Assembly: GCA_964450405.1 (NCBI GenBank)
Contig: CAYVCQ010000001.1
Span: forward strand, 1-64,000
Source of the DNA: WRGT01 sp964450405
Lineage (GTDB): Bacteria; Spirochaetota; UBA4802; UBA5550
Direction: 5' to 3'
DNA length: 64,000 nt
The translations under genes and the position numbers were made by a program. Of the stretch, positions 53,981 to 62,899 are shown one piece after another; positions within the stretch are counted from its first letter, which is position 1, and each line of letters begins with the position of its first letter. The notes below the pieces were generated by a model. That model did no database searches. It was given only the letters and a program-made list of their open reading frames with translations, and was not told the origin of the DNA.

Positions 53981-54922
53981 CTAAATTTTCTCTGAATTGC
54001 GGATGTAGATAAACCTGTTTTCAACAGATATTTTTTCAACACTTCCGCTTTTCTTAAGATTCTTTAAAGCTCGTAACACATCAAAGAGCCGCATATTAAG
54101 TTTATCCGCAAGATCTTCTGCCGTTGATCCGTTCTTATCCAAAGCCTCAAGAACAGAATTCATGTGCTTGTCAAAATAATCTGTTCCACGAGCCGCACCC
54201 TGAACTCTACCTACCAGTTTTACCGGGAGAGGCATAAAATATTTTCTTACCCTCTCCAGATTTTCAACATCGAGCGGCTTAACCCAATCTTCTGCTCCCG
54301 GCCTGTCCAGATGATTAATGTGAATTTCATCAGGACCAATTTTTATACATGCCTCTTTAAGTTTAAATAATTCATCATCGGTATCATTTATCCCTGCTAT
54401 AATAAATATCTCTAAGCAGATTATCCCCTTAAACTCCCTGCGGAGAAGAGTAATCGAATCAATGATTATTTGGGGATCTGTTCCGGAGACCGGTCTCATT
54501 ATTTTATTAAAAACTTTCTTACTTACCGCGTCAAGCGAGGGATAAATAATATCAGCCTGCAGTATGCTTTTCCGTACATCTGCTTTATGAAGTAAAGAGC
54601 TGTTCGTAAGAACAGCCACTTTATATTCAGGATAAGTCTTTTTAATAAATCCAATTATATCACCAATACGGCTGTGAAGAGTGGGTTCTCCTGAACCGGA
54701 AAAGGTAACAACATCAATAGACGGTTTCTTATCCAGTACCTGACTGATTTCAGCTACAATCTCAGAATAAGGAATGTACTCCTTAACTTCATCAGTCAGT
54801 ACTGTTGTGCCGCCGCATTCACAATAAATACAATTGAATGAACATACTTTAAATGGAACTATATCAATCCCAAGAGAAACACCAAGTCTCCTGGAATTGA
54901 CCGGTCCGAAAACATACTTCAT
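53981..54922 (-). CDS. radical SAM protein (COG0731-like)
   Basis: The 313-residue enzyme has the radical SAM cluster motif in KVCSFNCIYCECGGT (CxxxCxxC), the SAM-binding segment VVTFSGSGEPTLH, and HINHLDRPGAEDWVKPL characteristic of the COG0731 Fe-S oxidoreductase group. After about residue 245 a small winged-helix-like domain follows (KNGSTAEDLADKLNMRLFDV). Reaction unknown; the C-terminal domain suggests nucleic acid or protein recognition. Its ATG shares ATGA with the stop of the preceding gene, so the two are translationally coupled. Confidence 0.85.
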   Translation of the reverse strand: MKYVFGPVNSRRLGVSLGIDIVPFKVCSFNCIYCECGGTTVLTDEVKEYIPYSEIVAEISQVLDKKPSIDVVTFSGSGEPTLHSRIGDIIGFIKKTYPEYKVAVLTNSSLLHKADVRKSILQADIIYPSLDAVSKKVFNKIMRPVSGTDPQIIIDSITLLRREFKGIICLEIFIIAGINDTDDELFKLKEACIKIGPDEIHINHLDRPGAEDWVKPLDVENLERVRKYFMPLPVKLVGRVQGAARGTDYFDKHMNSVLEALDKNGSTAEDLADKLNMRLFDVLRALKNLKKSGSVEKISVENRFIYIRNSEKI

Positions 54923-56559
54923 TTTTTCTTTCCGGCCTCTTTTATCTCAACTTCAAAATCTACAGAGACAAGCCCGTCTTTCTGTTCACAGAAAAGAAAT
55001 ATCTCTCCAATACGGTTTATACCATCGGCAATTCCCGCGTTCCCCTGAGCCCTCATCTGCATCATCATTTTTAAAAATGCATTCTTCTTTATATTTAAAA
55101 GAAAAAATGTTTTATCATTTATAACTTTACCGTATCTTCCGCTATTTGAAGCACCGTCCAGTGTTGGACTGCTCATTCCGGTCTTCATAAGTCCGGCACT
55201 GTTACCTGCATAAATCCCCCGCTGATCGTAGCTTACAAAAAATCTCATCTGACTTTCGTCTATAAACCAGAATCCCTTTTTACTTCCAATCTTCTCTTCG
55301 CCGAATTTCTTAGCTTTTAAATACTTATTCGACATACTTTTTTTTATCTTTCCCCAGAGCTCTTCAATTTTTTTTGAATCTGTCATAGGTACAAAAACAA
55401 GAATGTCTCCCACTCCGCCGGCCGAGCCTGAGTCAAGTGCCATTACATTAACAGCACCGGTGTGATATGGAATAAAATCTTTCTCAATATCTATTCCCGA
55501 TTCAGCCTTCAGCTTTTCTTTAGAAGCATTATATTGAGTGCACCACTCCACTTCCCCCTTGCAAAGATTATCCAGATATTTCAGATCCATAGACATAAAG
55601 ACCGTTGAATCGGCGGAAGAAATATATAGTGATTTATCCTGTACTCCGGTTTTAAAAAATCCCGTTATCATATCAACATATGGATTGCCCTTGATCAGCT
55701 TAGCTGAAGCATTCATCTTAAATTTATTACCCTCAAGAGCTATCCCTGCCCCGATATAATCAATTGAATCATACATCGTGCCCTTGTTCATCCCGTCTGT
55801 TCCGGATTCACTCTGAGAGAGGATAAAATCTTTCATTGAGTAAAGACCGAAGTCCTGATTTCCTCCGCCTGAAGGCTTACTCATCTGCATAATAAATTTC
55901 TTTGTTACAAAGGCATTAAGATCATAACTGTTTTTACCCTTTGCAAGATAATCCTTATAATTAGCATCAAGTATCAGTGTCCCGTTTCGAGATGCTTTTA
56001 CATCAATCACTCTTCGAATTATATCACCTGTTGATCCGATTAAAAGGTAACCATTTGCCGGAGCTATGAAGAGATCATTCTTTACCTGATATACAGTTAC
56101 ATTTTTATATGAAGTTGTAACCGGAGAAATATTTATTTCCGGATTATCGGCGTTTGCTTTTTTTACCAGCTCAATGAATTTCAATGGAAACTCATTCTCA
56201 TTTATAACAGGAATAAAAATAAGCATAACATCATTTACATTCTCTTTGTCAAAATTTGCAAAAGATATCGGCCTGCTTGTATCAATCCCGGCATTTCGTA
56301 CAGATTTCTCATCGAGGTAATCTATACCGGTTTTATCCCTGAACTTGTCCCGCTCAGCAAGCATTTCGCTCTTCTGTTTTCCATCCATAAGATTAAATAC
56401 AATATAATTGAAAGTCTTGAGAAGCTTTACAATCTCCTTTGACTTAACAAATAAATTTACATCTGAAGGAGTAAGAGATTCTGTATCTCCTGCCATCTGT
56501 CCAAATGTAACAGAACCCGCTAAAAAAAATGCAATAAGTGTTACATATAATCTTTTCAT
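54919..56559 (-). CDS. large exported protein, DUF3352-like
   Basis: The 546-residue protein has a signal peptide (MKRLYVTLIAFFLAGSVTFG) and no further membrane helix. The pattern of repeated halves, each with LIGSTGDIIRRVIDVKASR-like and IYAGNSAGLMKTGMSSP-like segments, resembles the DUF3352 family of exported proteins of unknown function; this is a tentative match. GAGGAAA precedes the ATG. It is translated together with the radical SAM protein, an odd combination since that enzyme is cytoplasmic. Confidence 0.6.
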   Translation of the reverse strand: MKRLYVTLIAFFLAGSVTFGQMAGDTESLTPSDVNLFVKSKEIVKLLKTFNYIVFNLMDGKQKSEMLAERDKFRDKTGIDYLDEKSVRNAGIDTSRPISFANFDKENVNDVMLIFIPVINENEFPLKFIELVKKANADNPEINISPVTTSYKNVTVYQVKNDLFIAPANGYLLIGSTGDIIRRVIDVKASRNGTLILDANYKDYLAKGKNSYDLNAFVTKKFIMQMSKPSGGGNQDFGLYSMKDFILSQSESGTDGMNKGTMYDSIDYIGAGIALEGNKFKMNASAKLIKGNPYVDMITGFFKTGVQDKSLYISSADSTVFMSMDLKYLDNLCKGEVEWCTQYNASKEKLKAESGIDIEKDFIPYHTGAVNVMALDSGSAGGVGDILVFVPMTDSKKIEELWGKIKKSMSNKYLKAKKFGEEKIGSKKGFWFIDESQMRFFVSYDQRGIYAGNSAGLMKTGMSSPTLDGASNSGRYGKVINDKTFFLLNIKKNAFLKMMMQMRAQGNAGIADGINRIGEIFLFCEQKDGLVSVDFEVEIKEAGKKK

Positions 56560-56894
56560 ATTTTCCTCTTTTTCCTCTTTTTGATTCGATTTACTTTACA
56601 GGTGTTTCCAGTATTACTCAATTATTAAAAAGAGAGCTTTTATTACAACTCCACGGTATAATATAATTAAAGTTATGTCGTTTTAAAGCATTTTTTTCAC
56701 CAAAGAGCTCTCTCCGGTGAAATAAATAAAAAAAATAGTTGAATACAATATATACCTGACGCATTTTCGAATTACATAATATTTATTCAGATACTGGTCT
56801 GAAAAGAGTGACAAAAATTATCTCCGCGAAATTCTATATTCAGGGGATCAAATTTTCAGCATTTTTCAACTACTGCATAAACAGGGAGAAATTG
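56560..56894. other. divergent intergenic region with operator-like repeat
   Basis: In these 335 AT-rich bases between divergent genes the only structure I see is TTTCACC (56695-56701) and GGTGAAA (56716-56722) around a segment containing AGAGCTCT. It could bind a regulator of the homocysteine genes. GGGAG supplies the ribosome binding site for the gene at 56895. Confidence 0.35.
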
Positions 56895-58076
56895 ATGAGT
56901 TCTATTGAAATAAAAAAAAGTTATGAAGAAATAAATGATAAGATTAAAAAAGGTAAAGCAGTTATAGTAACCGCAGATGAAATGCCGGCAATAGTCAAAA
57001 GTGAAGGGGTCAAAAAGGCCTTTGAGAAAGTTGATGTTGTTACAACGGGGACATTCGGAATAATGTGTTCATCGGGAGCTTTTCTTAATTTCGGACATAC
57101 AAAGCCCCGAATGAGAGCCACAAAGGTTTTTCTTAATGATGTTGAGGCATATGGCGGAATAGCCGCTGTGGATTGCTTTATCGGAGCAACCCAGGTTAAG
57201 GAGGATGATCCTCTAAACCGTGTACATCCCGGTTCTTTCTCATACGGCGGAGGCCATGTCATCGAGGATCTCATTGCCGGTAAACATGTCAAGCTTAAAG
57301 CCAGCAGTTACGGTACCGACTGCTACCCTCTGAAAGAGTATGAAAAAACAGTTACTATAAATGATCTTAGAAACGCCCTTCTCTATAATCCTAGAAATTC
57401 ATATCAGAACTACAACACAGCAGTTAACTGCTCAAAGAAAATGATCTACACCTACATGGGTATTTTAAAACCGGATATGGGTAACATCACTTATTCAAGC
57501 GCAGGACAATTAAGCCCCCTTTTAAATGATCCATTTTACTGGACAATCGGAACCGGTACAAAAATATTTCTCGGAGGCGCAGTGGGGGCAGTAACATGGC
57601 ACGGAACCCAGCATGCTCCAAACGGCAGACGTGATGAAAACGGGATGGTAACTGAGGGCTCGGGAACAATTGCAGTCTGCGGCGATATGAAAGAGATGAG
57701 CACTGAATATATTCGTGGAGCATCAATCACCGGATATGGCGTTTCACTGATGGTAGGAATTGGTATCCCTATTCCAATTCTGAACGAAGACCTTGCGTAC
57801 TTCACAGGAATGACCGATAGTGACATTAAAACTCCCATTATCGATTACGGTATCGATTACCCTAACGGTGCTGTCAGAGTATTAAAAGAAGTTACATATG
57901 CAGAACTTAAATCGGGGAGAGTTGAATTGAACGGCAGATCTATCCCGACATCACCTCTCTCAAGCTATCCAAAGGCAGTCAAAATCGCAAAAACCCTTAA
58001 AGAATGGATTGAGCAGGGTTTTACAATAGGTGTGCCGCAGATCCAGATGCCCGGAGCGCCATTCAACAAAAAGTAA
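56895..58076 (+). CDS. homocysteine biosynthesis protein, DUF39 (HcyBio)
   Basis: GGGAG seven bases upstream selects the ATG at 56895 (393 residues). The protein matches COG1900/DUF39: TGTFGIMCSSGAFLNFGH, DCFIGATQ, RVHPGSFSYGGGHVIEDL, YGTDCYPLKEYE and FLGGAVGAVTWHGTQH. In methanogens, proteins of this family together with a NIL-ferredoxin and a UPF0280 protein support formation of homocysteine from aspartate semialdehyde and sulfide. All three occur here in one direction. Conserved cysteines in the quoted motifs are candidates for carrying sulfur. No CBS domain is attached. Confidence 0.9.
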   Translation: MSSIEIKKSYEEINDKIKKGKAVIVTADEMPAIVKSEGVKKAFEKVDVVTTGTFGIMCSSGAFLNFGHTKPRMRATKVFLNDVEAYGGIAAVDCFIGATQVKEDDPLNRVHPGSFSYGGGHVIEDLIAGKHVKLKASSYGTDCYPLKEYEKTVTINDLRNALLYNPRNSYQNYNTAVNCSKKMIYTYMGILKPDMGNITYSSAGQLSPLLNDPFYWTIGTGTKIFLGGAVGAVTWHGTQHAPNGRRDENGMVTEGSGTIAVCGDMKEMSTEYIRGASITGYGVSLMVGIGIPIPILNEDLAYFTGMTDSDIKTPIIDYGIDYPNGAVRVLKEVTYAELKSGRVELNGRSIPTSPLSSYPKAVKIAKTLKEWIEQGFTIGVPQIQMPGAPFNKK

Positions 58077-58091
58077 GTGAACCGGAAAACG

Positions 58092-58817
58092 ATGAAACAT
58101 AAACAAAGATTCTATCGGGACTATAACAGCACAACCGGTTCTGCTTTCAATGTTAAGATTGACACGTCAGATCTTTTTATCCGTGCAGAATCAAACCTAT
58201 ACGACAAAGCATACGATGCTTTGAATATTGTAAGATTAGAACTCGAAGATTACATAGCAAAACACGATGAGTTTTTATATTCACTTACACCTGTTACTCT
58301 TCATGGAGATGAAACGGAGATCTCTGCAGAAATGTGCAGAGCATCTGAGTCGGCTGGAGTTGGCCCCATGGCAGCTGTTGCAGGTGCAATTGCAGAGAAA
58401 GTAGGGAAAGAGCTTCTAGATTATTCCACAGAGGTAATCGTAGAGAATGGCGGAGATCTCTGGATGAAGCTTAACAAATCCGCAGTTATCGGAATTTATG
58501 TTAATAATATATATTTTAAAGATAATATCGGTATAAGAATTAATCCCGAAAATACACCGTGTTCAATCTGCACATCTACATCAAAGCTTGGTCACTCATT
58601 AAGCTTTGGAAAAGCCGATTCTGTAACAATAATTGCAGATACAGGGGCTCTTGCAGATGCAGCAGCAACAGCTGTGTGCAATATGGTACAAAATGAAAAC
58701 GACATGGAAAATGCCATGGAATTCGGAATGTCAATAGATGGAGTCAGGGGTTGTCTTGTAATATTCAGAGATAAACTTGCTCTACAGGGTGAGATTGAAC
58801 TTGCACCTTTAGGATAG
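58092..58817 (+). CDS. UPF0280 (COG2122) protein, ApbE-like fold
   Basis: The ATG at 58092 (GGAAAACG upstream) gives 241 residues; a GTG at 58077, immediately after the previous stop, is the alternative. UPF0280 motifs are present: RFYRDYNS at the start, SLTPVTLHGDETEISAEMCR, GVGPMAAVAGAIAEKVG and VENGGDLWMKL, then CTSTSKLGHSLSFGKADSVT. A homologue is required with the DUF39 and NIL-ferredoxin proteins for homocysteine synthesis in methanogens. It is translated directly behind the DUF39 gene. Confidence 0.88.
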   Translation: MKHKQRFYRDYNSTTGSAFNVKIDTSDLFIRAESNLYDKAYDALNIVRLELEDYIAKHDEFLYSLTPVTLHGDETEISAEMCRASESAGVGPMAAVAGAIAEKVGKELLDYSTEVIVENGGDLWMKLNKSAVIGIYVNNIYFKDNIGIRINPENTPCSICTSTSKLGHSLSFGKADSVTIIADTGALADAAATAVCNMVQNENDMENAMEFGMSIDGVRGCLVIFRDKLALQGEIELAPLG

Positions 58818-58859
58818 AACAAACCTGGGCAACTGCTCATAAATAGTTGGCAATTATGC

Positions 58860-58888
58860 TTTCCACCGCGCCGAAGGCGCGGGAGAAA
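58860..58888. repeat. short GC palindrome of the CTTCG family
   Basis: TTTCCACCGCGCC and GGCGCGGGAGAAA pair around GAA (the family's TTC on the other strand). It lies 42 bases past the UPF0280 stop codon. Confidence 0.6.
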
Positions 58889-58996
58889 TAAATAAACACC
58901 TGTTTTTGAGTAGAACAATTTTCAGAAAGAGATTAAAATTTATTGCAATATATATTTATTGATTGAGTCTAGTTGATTATAATTATTTTTTGAATA

Positions 58997-59101
58997 CTCC
59001 CTCCCCCTTTATGGTGGAGGGCCGGGGTGGGGGTGAAAATGTTGCTGATTTTCACATAACTTTTGATCACACTCCCCTAACCTCTCCCATCAAGGGAGGG
59101 G
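58997..59101. repeat. long imperfect hairpin element
   Basis: The left half (58997-59037) and the right half (59062-59101) are imperfect complements, with inner sequence GGCCGGGGTGGGGGTGA related to the ends of the element at 44293-44432. It separates the UPF0280 gene from the NIL-ferredoxin gene. The two palindromes fill most of the 330-base gap 58818-59147. Confidence 0.6.
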
Positions 59102-59147
59102 AAACACATATTGTAAACACTAATGATAACAAGCGAAGAGGAAAAAA

Positions 59148-59570
59148 ATGAAATCTGTAAATGTACTTCTTATATTTAAAAAAGATATAATGTATAAACC
59201 CATAATATACAGAATAGCAAAAGATTTTGATATTGTATTTAATGTCCTTGAGGCAAAAATTTTTCCCAAGCTTGAAGGGAGAATCATACTCGGGCTGACA
59301 GGAGAAGAGTCTCAACTGAATGAAACATTAAATTATTTTAAAACCGAAGGGGTCGAAGTTCAGATCCTTGCAGATATGATTAAACGCGATGATAGTAAAT
59401 GTGTTCATTGCGGCGCCTGTACTGCAGTCTGCAGAGTTGACGCTCTTTATATAGAGAGAGAAACCATGGAGGTTCAGTTTAATGCTGAAAAATGTGTAGC
59501 CTGCGGATTATGCAGACTTGCATGTCCGGTTAATGCAATGTCGGGAACTGCGATCGACCGTGAAATCTGA
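59148..59570 (+). CDS. NIL-domain 4Fe-4S ferredoxin
   Basis: The 140-residue protein combines an N-terminal NIL domain (residues 3-75) with a two-cluster ferredoxin domain (CVHCGACTAVCRVDAL and CVACGLCRLACPVNAM). Proteins of this architecture serve with the DUF39 protein as electron donor or sulfur-transfer partner in homocysteine synthesis. It completes the gene set that begins at 56895, though separated from it by 330 bases of repeats. The last 11 bases overlap the GTG start of the histidine kinase. Confidence 0.9.
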   Translation: MKSVNVLLIFKKDIMYKPIIYRIAKDFDIVFNVLEAKIFPKLEGRIILGLTGEESQLNETLNYFKTEGVEVQILADMIKRDDSKCVHCGACTAVCRVDALYIERETMEVQFNAEKCVACGLCRLACPVNAMSGTAIDREI

Positions 59571-61437
59571 TAAAAATAATATTATTTCAGATCCGGGTGT
59601 ACAGAATATAATATTTGATTCCATACCTCAGATGCTCTGTATACTCGATGATAATAATATTATTATATGGCAAAACAAAAAAACTACACTTTTTTTCGGC
59701 AGAACAATTACCGGCGAATCTTTTAAAGAAATTTTTTCTATAAATCCCGAAGACCTTAATAACCGCAAGTTAAAAGCTCTCTCAACTGTATCCAGTAAAA
59801 AAGGGATCGATAAAATTCTGGAACACAATATTATCAGTTATTCAGCAAAAAATAAATCCAGTGTTAAAGTTGTAATTACTGAAGATGTTACAGAAAAGAT
59901 TGGAAATGACAAACTTTTAGGCTTTCTTCTTGAATTCGAGAGTCTCCTTACGCGGCTGGCGCTGGAATCTATAAACATTCAGGCCGAGGATATAGACTCT
60001 CATCTCAATAAGTTAATGCTTCTCACTGGAAAGTTTGCAAATGTAGAGAGATGCTTTATTGCTTTATTTAATGAATCTGGAGATGAAATTTCAATTACTA
60101 ACGACTGGTGCGCGCCCGGTTTTACACCTACTGTAACTTCACTAAACACAGCTCATCTCCCCAAAGACTGGACCAGAAAGAAAAAAAGCGAAGTAATAGT
60201 AATTCCTGATGTAAAAAAAATAAAATACCACACTGATTCAGGATATGAGTTGGTTTTCAGCAAAGAAATCAATTCCTCTATGCTTATCCCGCTATTTCAT
60301 AAAAACAAACTCATCGGATATACAGGATTCAGTTCAACCAGACCTGTGGAGGAATTTTCATCGGAACTCAAATCCATCTTCAGAATAACGGCCGAGCTTG
60401 CAGTTAACCTGTATGAAAGAAAATCAGCATATACTCAGATATTGATAGCGGAAAAGATTATTTCCAAGTCTTCAGGTATGCTTGCATTTTTCGATAAAAA
60501 CGGACTAGTAAAAACTTCAAATGAATCTTTCAGGAAGTTTTATTCCCTCACTGAAGCAGAAGCGGAAAATCTTCAGATAAGATCTCTATTTAAAGACAAG
60601 CTGGGAACAAGGGAAAACATATTTAATGAATTTTTCAACCGATCTCTTAAAGGTGAAGAGATTCAGACAGAAATATGGTATAAAGAAAAGGAACGGCTGC
60701 GGCTCCTGGAGATATCTCTCCACCCGAACATTGACAGTGACGGAACTGTAGGAAGTGTAATTCTCAATTCAAATGATATTACTGACCGAGTTCAGCTTGA
60801 AGCAAGAATCCTTGAAGTAATCCACAAAGAGAGAAAAAAAATTGGAATAAGTCTTCATGATGATCTTGGACATGATCTTCTAGCTGTTGCCATTAAATCT
60901 CGCCTCATAGCTGATAAGCTTAAATCAGCATCGAATGAGCTATCTATTGAAGTAAATGAAATTGAAAATGCCATTAAAAGTGCTATAAATGAAGTAAGAC
61001 GGCTTTCACATGGGCTGATTCCCTACAAGAATCATGGTCTGGAATTTAATGAAATGATAGATGCTGCAGCTCTTACAATTGAAAGAGATTATAAACTAAA
61101 ATGTGAATTTAAAATTGACGAATCAATACATATAACAGATGAATCTATTATAAAAGAGATTTATTATATAATTGATGAATCTGTCATGAATTCCTTAAAG
61201 CATTCCGGATGCACGGAAATTAAAATTGTAATGACTCCTAAAAATAGAATGATAGCTCTTAGTATAATTGATAACGGCTGCGGTATATCTGAAGATTATA
61301 ACATTGACTCCGGTGTTGGACTGGAAATAATGAAATACCGGGCAAGAGCTATTGGAGGATTTCTCGAGATAAAAAACAGCCCCGACGGCGGAGCAATAGT
61401 TGAATGTATGTTTAACCCTGAAAAAATTAAGCTCTGA
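59560..61437 (+). CDS. soluble NarL-type histidine kinase (PAS, GAF, PAS)
   Basis: I place the start at the GTG at 59560, overlapping the ferredoxin stop; the frame is open slightly further. The 625-residue kinase has no membrane helix. A PAS domain (about 15-110) is followed by GAF (about 125-290), a second PAS (about 295-410), a HisKA_3 domain with His433 in ISLHDDLGHDL, and an ATPase domain (IDNGCGIS, GVGLEIMKYRARAIGG). It should phosphorylate the regulator encoded nine bases downstream. The overlap with the ferredoxin gene suggests it senses something linked to sulfur metabolism. Confidence 0.88.
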   Translation: MKSDKNNIISDPGVQNIIFDSIPQMLCILDDNNIIIWQNKKTTLFFGRTITGESFKEIFSINPEDLNNRKLKALSTVSSKKGIDKILEHNIISYSAKNKSSVKVVITEDVTEKIGNDKLLGFLLEFESLLTRLALESINIQAEDIDSHLNKLMLLTGKFANVERCFIALFNESGDEISITNDWCAPGFTPTVTSLNTAHLPKDWTRKKKSEVIVIPDVKKIKYHTDSGYELVFSKEINSSMLIPLFHKNKLIGYTGFSSTRPVEEFSSELKSIFRITAELAVNLYERKSAYTQILIAEKIISKSSGMLAFFDKNGLVKTSNESFRKFYSLTEAEAENLQIRSLFKDKLGTRENIFNEFFNRSLKGEEIQTEIWYKEKERLRLLEISLHPNIDSDGTVGSVILNSNDITDRVQLEARILEVIHKERKKIGISLHDDLGHDLLAVAIKSRLIADKLKSASNELSIEVNEIENAIKSAINEVRRLSHGLIPYKNHGLEFNEMIDAAALTIERDYKLKCEFKIDESIHITDESIIKEIYYIIDESVMNSLKHSGCTEIKIVMTPKNRMIALSIIDNGCGISEDYNIDSGVGLEIMKYRARAIGGFLEIKNSPDGGAIVECMFNPEKIKL

Positions 61438-61446
61438 GAGGATAAA

Positions 61447-62115
61447 ATGGAACATCAACTGAGTCAGACAGCCAGCATCATGATAGTGGATGATCATCCT
61501 ATTGTAGCAAATGGAATACAGCAGCTTATAGACAGGGAACCTGATATGAAGGTAATTCAATCCGTCCAGGATGCTGAAAGTGCAATTAAATACATCGATA
61601 AAATCACGCCGGATCTTATAATTGTTGATATTTCATTAAAAGGTTCAACCAACGGAATTGATCTCATTAAAAGCTTAAAAAAAAGATATCCTAAAATAAA
61701 ATCACTGGTTCTATCCATGCACGAGGAGAATCTATATGCCGAAAGAGCTATAAAAGCAGGTGCAAAGGGATATATCATGAAAAATGACCTTACGGATAAT
61801 ATAGTCAAGGCAATTCGAAGTATCCTGAGTGGAAACCTTTATCTCAGCGACATAATCACTTCTAAACTTCTTAATCAAATGGTTAATGAAGAGGAGAAAA
61901 AGGATGACGAAGCCGAATTAAAAAAATTAAGTGATAGAGAATTTGAAGTTTTTCAGTTTATTTCAAAAGGTATCAAAACAAGTGATATAGCAAAAGAGAT
62001 AAATATCAGCGTAAAAACGGTGGAAGCCCATAAACTCCGTATAAAAAATAAACTTAACCTCAACAACAGCAACGAACTGAACAAATACGCAATTGAATGG
62101 AAACATAAACACTGA
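61447..62115 (+). CDS. NarL/FixJ-type response regulator
   Basis: The 222-residue regulator has a receiver domain with acidic pair Asp15-Asp16 (IVDDHP), phospho-acceptor Asp61 (LIIVDISLKG) and the conserved Lys in GYIMKND. A LuxR-type helix-turn-helix follows (LSDREFEVFQFISKG, IKTSDIAKEINISVKTVEAH, KLRIKNKLNL). GAGAGGA precedes the ATG. It is the partner of the kinase upstream. Targets are unknown; the homocysteine genes next door are the first candidates. Confidence 0.93.
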   Translation: MEHQLSQTASIMIVDDHPIVANGIQQLIDREPDMKVIQSVQDAESAIKYIDKITPDLIIVDISLKGSTNGIDLIKSLKKRYPKIKSLVLSMHEENLYAERAIKAGAKGYIMKNDLTDNIVKAIRSILSGNLYLSDIITSKLLNQMVNEEEKKDDEAELKKLSDREFEVFQFISKGIKTSDIAKEINISVKTVEAHKLRIKNKLNLNNSNELNKYAIEWKHKH

Positions 62116-62169
62116 TTTCTGCTGTAAAATCATTAAACTCAGTCACAATAACTACATCTTTAACCGGGT

Positions 62170-62275
62170 CTAAGGGCGGTAGTCCGAGCTGACACAATGT
62201 CAGCCTGCCAACATAAAACAGGAAGTTTTAGTAAAGTTGGCCTTTAAGAAGCCCCGCAGGGCTCCCTGCGGTTCA
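62170..62275. repeat. cluster of short hairpins
   Basis: GCTGACA-CAA-TGTCAGC (near 62190-62206) is enclosed by GGCGG/CTGCC, and CCGCAGGG-CT-CCCTGCGG follows (near 62254-62271). No T-run follows, but they lie 3' of the response regulator gene and could end its transcript. The remaining sequence to 62346 holds no gene. Confidence 0.45.
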
Positions 62276-62346
62276 CAAAACGAAGTTCTAAAAATAGCTA
62301 AATATTAAATTTTTTTAAAAAAAATTAAAAAAAATTTCAACTTTGC

Positions 62347-62375
62347 TTGACGAAAAAATAATTCGTTATTATTTT
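62347..62375 (+). promoter_or_regulatory. sigma-70 promoter of the hsp20 operon
   Basis: TTGACG (62347-62352), 17 bases, TATTTT (62370-62375). The predicted start falls at about 62382, at the edge of the CIRCE operator, the usual arrangement for HrcA repression. Confidence 0.65.
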
Positions 62376-62382
62376 ATTATTG

Positions 62383-62409
62383 TTAGCACTCAATCAGATT
62401 GAGTGCTAA
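62383..62409 (+). promoter_or_regulatory. CIRCE operator (HrcA binding site)
   Basis: TTAGCACTC, nine bases, GAGTGCTAA is an exact match to the CIRCE consensus. It overlaps the predicted transcription start of the three hsp20 genes, so they should be repressed by HrcA and induced by heat or misfolding stress. hrcA is not in the window. Confidence 0.95.
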
Positions 62410-62435
62410 CAATAATAAAATAAAGGAGGGTCGCT

Positions 62436-62888
62436 ATGAAATTCGGCATTACCAGAAAAAACAATGATTCAACACCTGAACTAAGATCATTCCGGAATGA
62501 TGTAAACAGGCTTTTTGATGATTTCTTTAATCTACGTACAGCCGGGCTATTCGATTCAGAATGGCTCCCCGCAATGGATGTTTACGAAGATGAGAAGAAT
62601 TTTTACATCAAAGCTGACGTAGCAGGACTGGAACAGAAGGATATCGATGTTACGCTCAACAGAAATGTTCTTACTCTATCAGGCAAAAAGTCACTGGAGA
62701 AAAAAGATGAAGGTAAAAACTATATCTTCTCCGAAAGGCGTGCAGGATCTTTTTCAAGATCAATAACTCTTCCTGCCGGATTTAAGCAGAAAGACATTAA
62801 AGGGGAACTTAAAGATGGTGTTCTAACCATAACAATCGAAAAAGAACCCTTAACTGCAGGCGAAAAAATCAAAATTGATGTTAACTAA
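62436..62888 (+). CDS. small heat-shock protein Hsp20 (first of three)
   Basis: The 150-residue chaperone has the alpha-crystallin domain (about 48-140: PAMDVYEDEKNFYIKADVAG, then AGSFSRSITLPAGFKQKDIK and GVLTITIEKE) and the N-terminal arm LRSFRNDVNRLFDDFF. It binds unfolding proteins as an oligomer. GGAGGG precedes the ATG. It is controlled by the CIRCE site. The C-terminal IxI-type motif (IKID) is present. Confidence 0.95.
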   Translation: MKFGITRKNNDSTPELRSFRNDVNRLFDDFFNLRTAGLFDSEWLPAMDVYEDEKNFYIKADVAGLEQKDIDVTLNRNVLTLSGKKSLEKKDEGKNYIFSERRAGSFSRSITLPAGFKQKDIKGELKDGVLTITIEKEPLTAGEKIKIDVN

Positions 62889-62899
62889 AGGAGGACACT

